8,574 nt of DNA from Archangium sp. Lineage in GTDB: Bacteria; Myxococcota; Myxococcia; Myxococcales; Myxococcaceae. The stretch spans positions 1 to 8,574 of the forward strand of contig JAEUJT010000260.1 of the NCBI GenBank assembly GCA_016793525.1, given 5' to 3'. Both the position numbers and the translations under genes were made by a program. Below the pieces are notes generated by a model. It saw only the letters and a list, made by a program, of their open reading frames with translations, was not told the DNA's origin and searched no databases. This document shows, one piece after another, positions 7,324 to 8,574 of this stretch (the first letter of the stretch is position 1; every line of letters starts with the position of its first letter).

Positions 7324-7962
7324 ATGGAGCCGTCGCCGTCATTCACCGGACCGCCGGGCCCGAACACCTTCTGGCGCTCGCTCCAGCACGCCTGGAACGG
7401 CCTCATTCACACCGTCACCCACCAGCGCAACATGCGCATGCACTTCATCGCCGCCTTCTTGGTGGCGCAGGTGGGCCAGGGCGTGCCGCTGGGGCTGGCC
7501 GAGAAGGTGACGATGCTGTTCTGCGTGATGCTGATCTTCTTCGCCGAGATGCTGAACTCCGCGCTCGAACAGCTCGTCGACTTGGCGATTCAGCAGTTCG
7601 ACGTGAAGGCCAAGCTGACCAAAGACATGGCCGCCGCCGGCGTGCTGGTGCTCGCCATCGGCACCATCACCATCTTCGCCGCCATTCTCGTGCACAACGC
7701 CGAGACCATCTTCTCCAACCCCGCGGCCATTGAACGGCAGGTGCTGGTGGGCGTGCCGATCACCGTGTTCGGCGGAGCGCTGATGCACGAGCGCAAGAAG
7801 CCCTGGTGGCTCGATCTGCTCTTCGGGTTGGGCGCCGTCGCGCTCTGGGTCGCCTCGCTCGCGTGGACCGAGAGCTACGTGTTTTGGAGCATGACGCTGG
7901 GCCTGCTCACCGTCACCGGCGGCGTGGCCGTCAGACGCCAAAGGGGCGAATTGAAACCCTGA
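7324..7962 (+). CDS. dgkA: Diacylglycerol/undecaprenol kinase family membrane protein, extended
   Basis: DgkA-family integral membrane protein; relatives phosphorylate diacylglycerol or undecaprenol in the inner membrane to recycle lipid carriers. The signature is AEMLNSALEQLVD (residues 74-86). Glu75, Asn78, Glu82 and Lys100-Asp101 match E. coli Glu69, Asn72, Glu76 and Lys94-Asp95 in spacing. The segment before the first membrane helix, HQRNMRMH (33-40), has Gln34 where E. coli has the metal ligand Glu28. Likely membrane segments lie near 41-58, 61-78 and 103-123 (the normal kinase core), with additional ones near 139-154, 162-180 and 185-203. At 212 aa it is well beyond the usual 120-130 aa, so there is an extra three-helix domain with a short loop HERKKPWW between helices. 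The ATG at 7324 has no Shine-Dalgarno sequence. The substrate cannot be read from the sequence, and the Gln means catalytic activity is not certain. It ends 7 nt before a strong terminator. Confidence 0.85.
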   Translation: MEPSPSFTGPPGPNTFWRSLQHAWNGLIHTVTHQRNMRMHFIAAFLVAQVGQGVPLGLAEKVTMLFCVMLIFFAEMLNSALEQLVDLAIQQFDVKAKLTKDMAAAGVLVLAIGTITIFAAILVHNAETIFSNPAAIERQVLVGVPITVFGGALMHERKKPWWLDLLFGLGAVALWVASLAWTESYVFWSMTLGLLTVTGGVAVRRQRGELKP

Positions 7963-7969
7963 AAAAACG

Positions 7970-7992
7970 AAACCCGGCACCAGGCCGGGTTT
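7970..7992. terminator. Bidirectional intrinsic terminator
   Basis: AAACCCGGC (7970-7978) and GCCGGGTTT (7984-7992) form a perfect 9-bp stem with a 5-nt loop (ACCAG). On the + strand the stem ends in TTTT; on the - strand it is followed by a T-rich stretch made by the A-run at 7962-7967. It therefore fits both the upstream kinase-family gene and the convergent small gene at 8082-8270. Confidence 0.9.
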
Positions 7993-8025
7993 TGACTGCG
8001 GGTCTACCGCCTGACCTCGAGGGCC

Positions 8026-8056
8026 CTGAAGCTCCAGTACCAGCCCGGAACTTCAG
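8026..8056. other. Hairpin downstream of the small minus-strand gene
   Basis: CTGAAG-C-TCC (8026-8035) pairs with GGA-A-CTTCAG (8047-8056), nine base pairs with one internal mismatch and an 11-nt loop. It lies between the stop of the - strand gene (8082) and the bidirectional terminator, so it would form in that gene's 3' untranslated region. No T-tract adjoins it. It may stabilise the mRNA end. No gene is seen in 7993-8081. Confidence 0.4.
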
Positions 8057-8081
8057 CGGCGACCTCGCGGTCACTTCCGTC

Positions 8082-8270
8082 TTAGGCGCTCGCCTGATTT
8101 TCTTGCGAGGCGGGGCCTTCGACAGCTTTCTCTTCTTTCAAGTCGACCGTCACCAGGTCCAACAGCTCGCTGGCGATGTCGATGATCTGATTGGGAGTGT
8201 AACCCCCAGAACGCAATTGCGCAAAAAAAGTCCGCGCCAAAATCCGTGTCCCTTTTTTGTCCGTGCTCAT
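8082..8270 (-). CDS. Small conserved-looking hypothetical protein, 62 aa
   Basis: A short soluble protein starting MSTDKKGTRILARTFFAQL and continuing through GGYTPNQIIDIASELLDLV, then an acidic, Gln/Glu/Ala-rich tail. Residues 9-45 look like two amphipathic helices joined at GGYTP, a compact helical fold of the kind seen in small DNA- or protein-binding proteins, but no named family is assigned. I recall near-identical openings in myxobacterial hypothetical proteins; this is memory only. Support for coding: an ATG with GGGGGAA 6 nt upstream, a TAA stop, and a bidirectional terminator downstream. Its first half uses AT-rich codons (AAA AAA, ATT TTG, TTT TTT, CAA TTG) unlike every neighbour and contains A6 and T7 runs in the coding sense. 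It converges with the kinase-family gene and diverges from the partial gene at the right edge. Confidence 0.82.
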   Translation of the reverse strand: MSTDKKGTRILARTFFAQLRSGGYTPNQIIDIASELLDLVTVDLKEEKAVEGPASQENQASA

Positions 8271-8276
8271 CGCGTA

Positions 8277-8283
8277 TTCCCCC
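8277..8283 (-). promoter_or_regulatory. Ribosome binding site of the 62-aa gene
   Basis: On the - strand GGGGGAA lies 6 nt before the ATG (8270-8268). It decides the start of this short gene. The 5' edge of the site abuts a small hairpin (8283-8296). Confidence 0.6.
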
Positions 8284-8296
8284 GGCTGGGCAGCCG
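8283..8296 (-). other. Leader hairpin abutting the ribosome binding site
   Basis: CGGCTG and CAGCCG flank a central GG (on the + strand), giving a 5-bp stem with a 4-nt loop. In the - strand transcript it would sit directly 5' of the Shine-Dalgarno sequence, where it could affect ribosome access. Short enough to be chance. Confidence 0.35.
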
Positions 8297-8308
8297 TACA
8301 AACGATAG

Positions 8309-8353
8309 GTGCCAGGGACGCTCTTCACTGCACGTGCCAGGCCTCACGCTCTT
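8309..8353 (-). repeat. Two-block direct repeat upstream of the 62-aa gene
   Basis: GTGCCAGG + 1 nt + ACGCTCTT (8309-8325) recurs as GTGCCAGG + 4 nt + ACGCTCTT (8334-8353). Both 8-base blocks are exact; only the spacer length differs. Read on the - strand, towards the 62-aa gene, each copy is AAGAGCGT then CCTGGCAC. The repeats lie 39-83 bases before that gene's ATG, where promoter or activator sites would be. They may be paired protein-binding sites or a small duplication. Confidence 0.6.
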
Positions 8354-8379
8354 GTAAAATCAACGACTTGAACCAACAA

Positions 8380-8399
8380 GTGCGTACGCCTCTACGCAC
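8380..8399. promoter_or_regulatory. 20-bp palindrome, possible operator or RNA hairpin
   Basis: GTGCGTA (8380-8386) and TACGCAC (8393-8399) are perfect inverted copies around CGCCTC. The two-fold symmetry and 13-bp centre spacing fit a dimeric repressor site, and in RNA it would be a 7-bp hairpin. A poor -35-like TTGAAC lies just upstream on the + strand with a weak -10 overlapping the palindrome, so I do not call a promoter. Confidence 0.5.
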
Positions 8400-8428
8400 C
8401 CTCCCCCGGAGCCTCCGACGCGGGTGCG

Positions 8429-8459
8429 AACCCATTCGCGCACCGCGTGTCAGTGGGTT
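8429..8459 (+). other. Bulged hairpin in the leader of the right-edge gene
   Basis: AACCCATT (8429-8436) pairs with AGTGGGTT (8452-8459), including one G-U pair. Inside it CGCG (8437-8440) pairs with CGCG (8444-8447) around a CAC triloop, leaving TGTC as a 3' bulge. A competing helix, GGTGCG (8423-8428) with CGCACC (8439-8444), cannot form together with the inner stem. It resembles no riboswitch class I know. Confidence 0.4.
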
Positions 8460-8477
8460 GAAGCCGCCAAAAGGCAT

Positions 8478-8502
8478 GGTACGGCAGCGCCCGTGGCGTA
8501 CC
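8478..8502 (+). other. Hairpin enclosing the GTG start of the right-edge gene
   Basis: GGTACG (8478-8483) and CGTACC (8497-8502) are exact inverted copies, and the proposed GTG start (8493-8495) lies in the loop. If formed in mRNA it would also hold the region where a Shine-Dalgarno sequence should be. Six base pairs only, so modest support. Confidence 0.35.
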
Positions 8503-8574
8503 GCGTCAACAACATCGCCCTCTGGCTCGACGAACCCGACACGCTGCTGGCGGAACGAGCGGCCGAGAAGCTCG
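8493..8574 (+). CDS. FAD-dependent dehydrogenase (COG2509-like), N-terminal fragment
   Basis: Twenty-seven codons are visible before the window ends: (M/V)AYRVNNIALWLDEPD, then TLLAERAAEKL. A start of the type 'R-V-x-N-I-x-L-x-L-D-x-x' followed by a helix with paired Ala/Glu leading to 'A-x-K-L' is the small N-terminal domain that precedes the Rossmann FAD-binding region in the uncharacterised COG2509 FAD-dependent dehydrogenases. The diagnostic GxGxxG is outside the window, so this is recognition by N-terminal pattern only. GTG at 8493 is taken as the start because no in-frame ATG occurs in the intergenic region back to about 8430; no strong Shine-Dalgarno sequence precedes it. The gene diverges from the 62-aa gene across a 222-base intergenic region. 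The 3' end lies beyond the window. Confidence 0.55.
   Translation, partial: MAYRVNNIALWLDEPDTLLAERAAEKL

Noticed and set aside
8309..8341. TGGCAC elements as sigma-54 -24 boxes on the - strand
   Set aside because: Neither copy has GC at the required -12 position; the downstream dinucleotides at the right spacing are TT and GA.
7806..8357. 183-codon + strand open frame crossing the terminator
   Set aside because: It overlaps the kinase-family gene in another frame, runs through the terminator hairpin and antisense to the 62-aa gene, and has no coherent domain.
8422..8433. GGGTGCGAACCC as a tRNA T-arm
   Set aside because: It resembles a T-arm but there is no matching acceptor stem, anticodon arm or D-arm around it.
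1..8574. CRISPR array, insertion sequence, prophage or toxin-antitoxin system
   Set aside because: No repeat-spacer periodicity, transposase or integrase motifs, terminal repeats or paired small toxin/antitoxin genes were seen.

Overview
The window looks like chromosomal DNA of a high-GC deltaproteobacterial-type organism, most likely a myxobacterium (Myxococcota). The basis is strong G/C preference at third codon positions, a beta-CASP RNase J, an extended diacylglycerol-kinase-like protein, and several small proteins of a myxobacterial type. The taxonomic call is inference; there is no rRNA or other marker here.

Layout, left to right. On the + strand: a 143-residue protein of unknown function (7-438); ribonuclease J (446-2107), 7 nt behind it and probably in the same operon; a 169-residue unknown protein (2150-2659); an exported protein with a CBM9/DOMON-like N-terminal domain (2751-3860), whose stop overlaps by 4 nt the GTG start of rimO, the ribosomal protein S12 methylthiotransferase (3857-5302); a vanadium-dependent haloperoxidase predicted to be a lipoprotein (5459-7249); and a membrane protein of the diacylglycerol/undecaprenol kinase family with extra C-terminal membrane segments (7324-7962). 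A clear intrinsic terminator at 7970-7992 can serve both strands. It separates this run from a convergent 62-residue gene on the - strand (8082-8270). After a 222-base divergent intergenic region rich in direct and inverted repeats, the first 27 codons of a + strand gene enter at the right edge (8493-8574). They resemble the N-terminus of the COG2509-type FAD-dependent dehydrogenases.

How the genes relate: RNase J and RimO both serve the RNA/ribosome machinery, but they are separated by two unknown genes and nothing shows a joint pathway. The haloperoxidase and the kinase-family protein are separate envelope proteins. I see no phage, IS, CRISPR, toxin-antitoxin or defence island, no tRNA or rRNA, and no convincing new multi-gene system. 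The parts most worth a second look are the haloperoxidase, which keeps every vanadate ligand; the kinase homologue with a Gln at a metal-ligand position; the small - strand gene with codon use unlike its neighbours; and the structured, repeat-rich intergenic region at 8271-8492.
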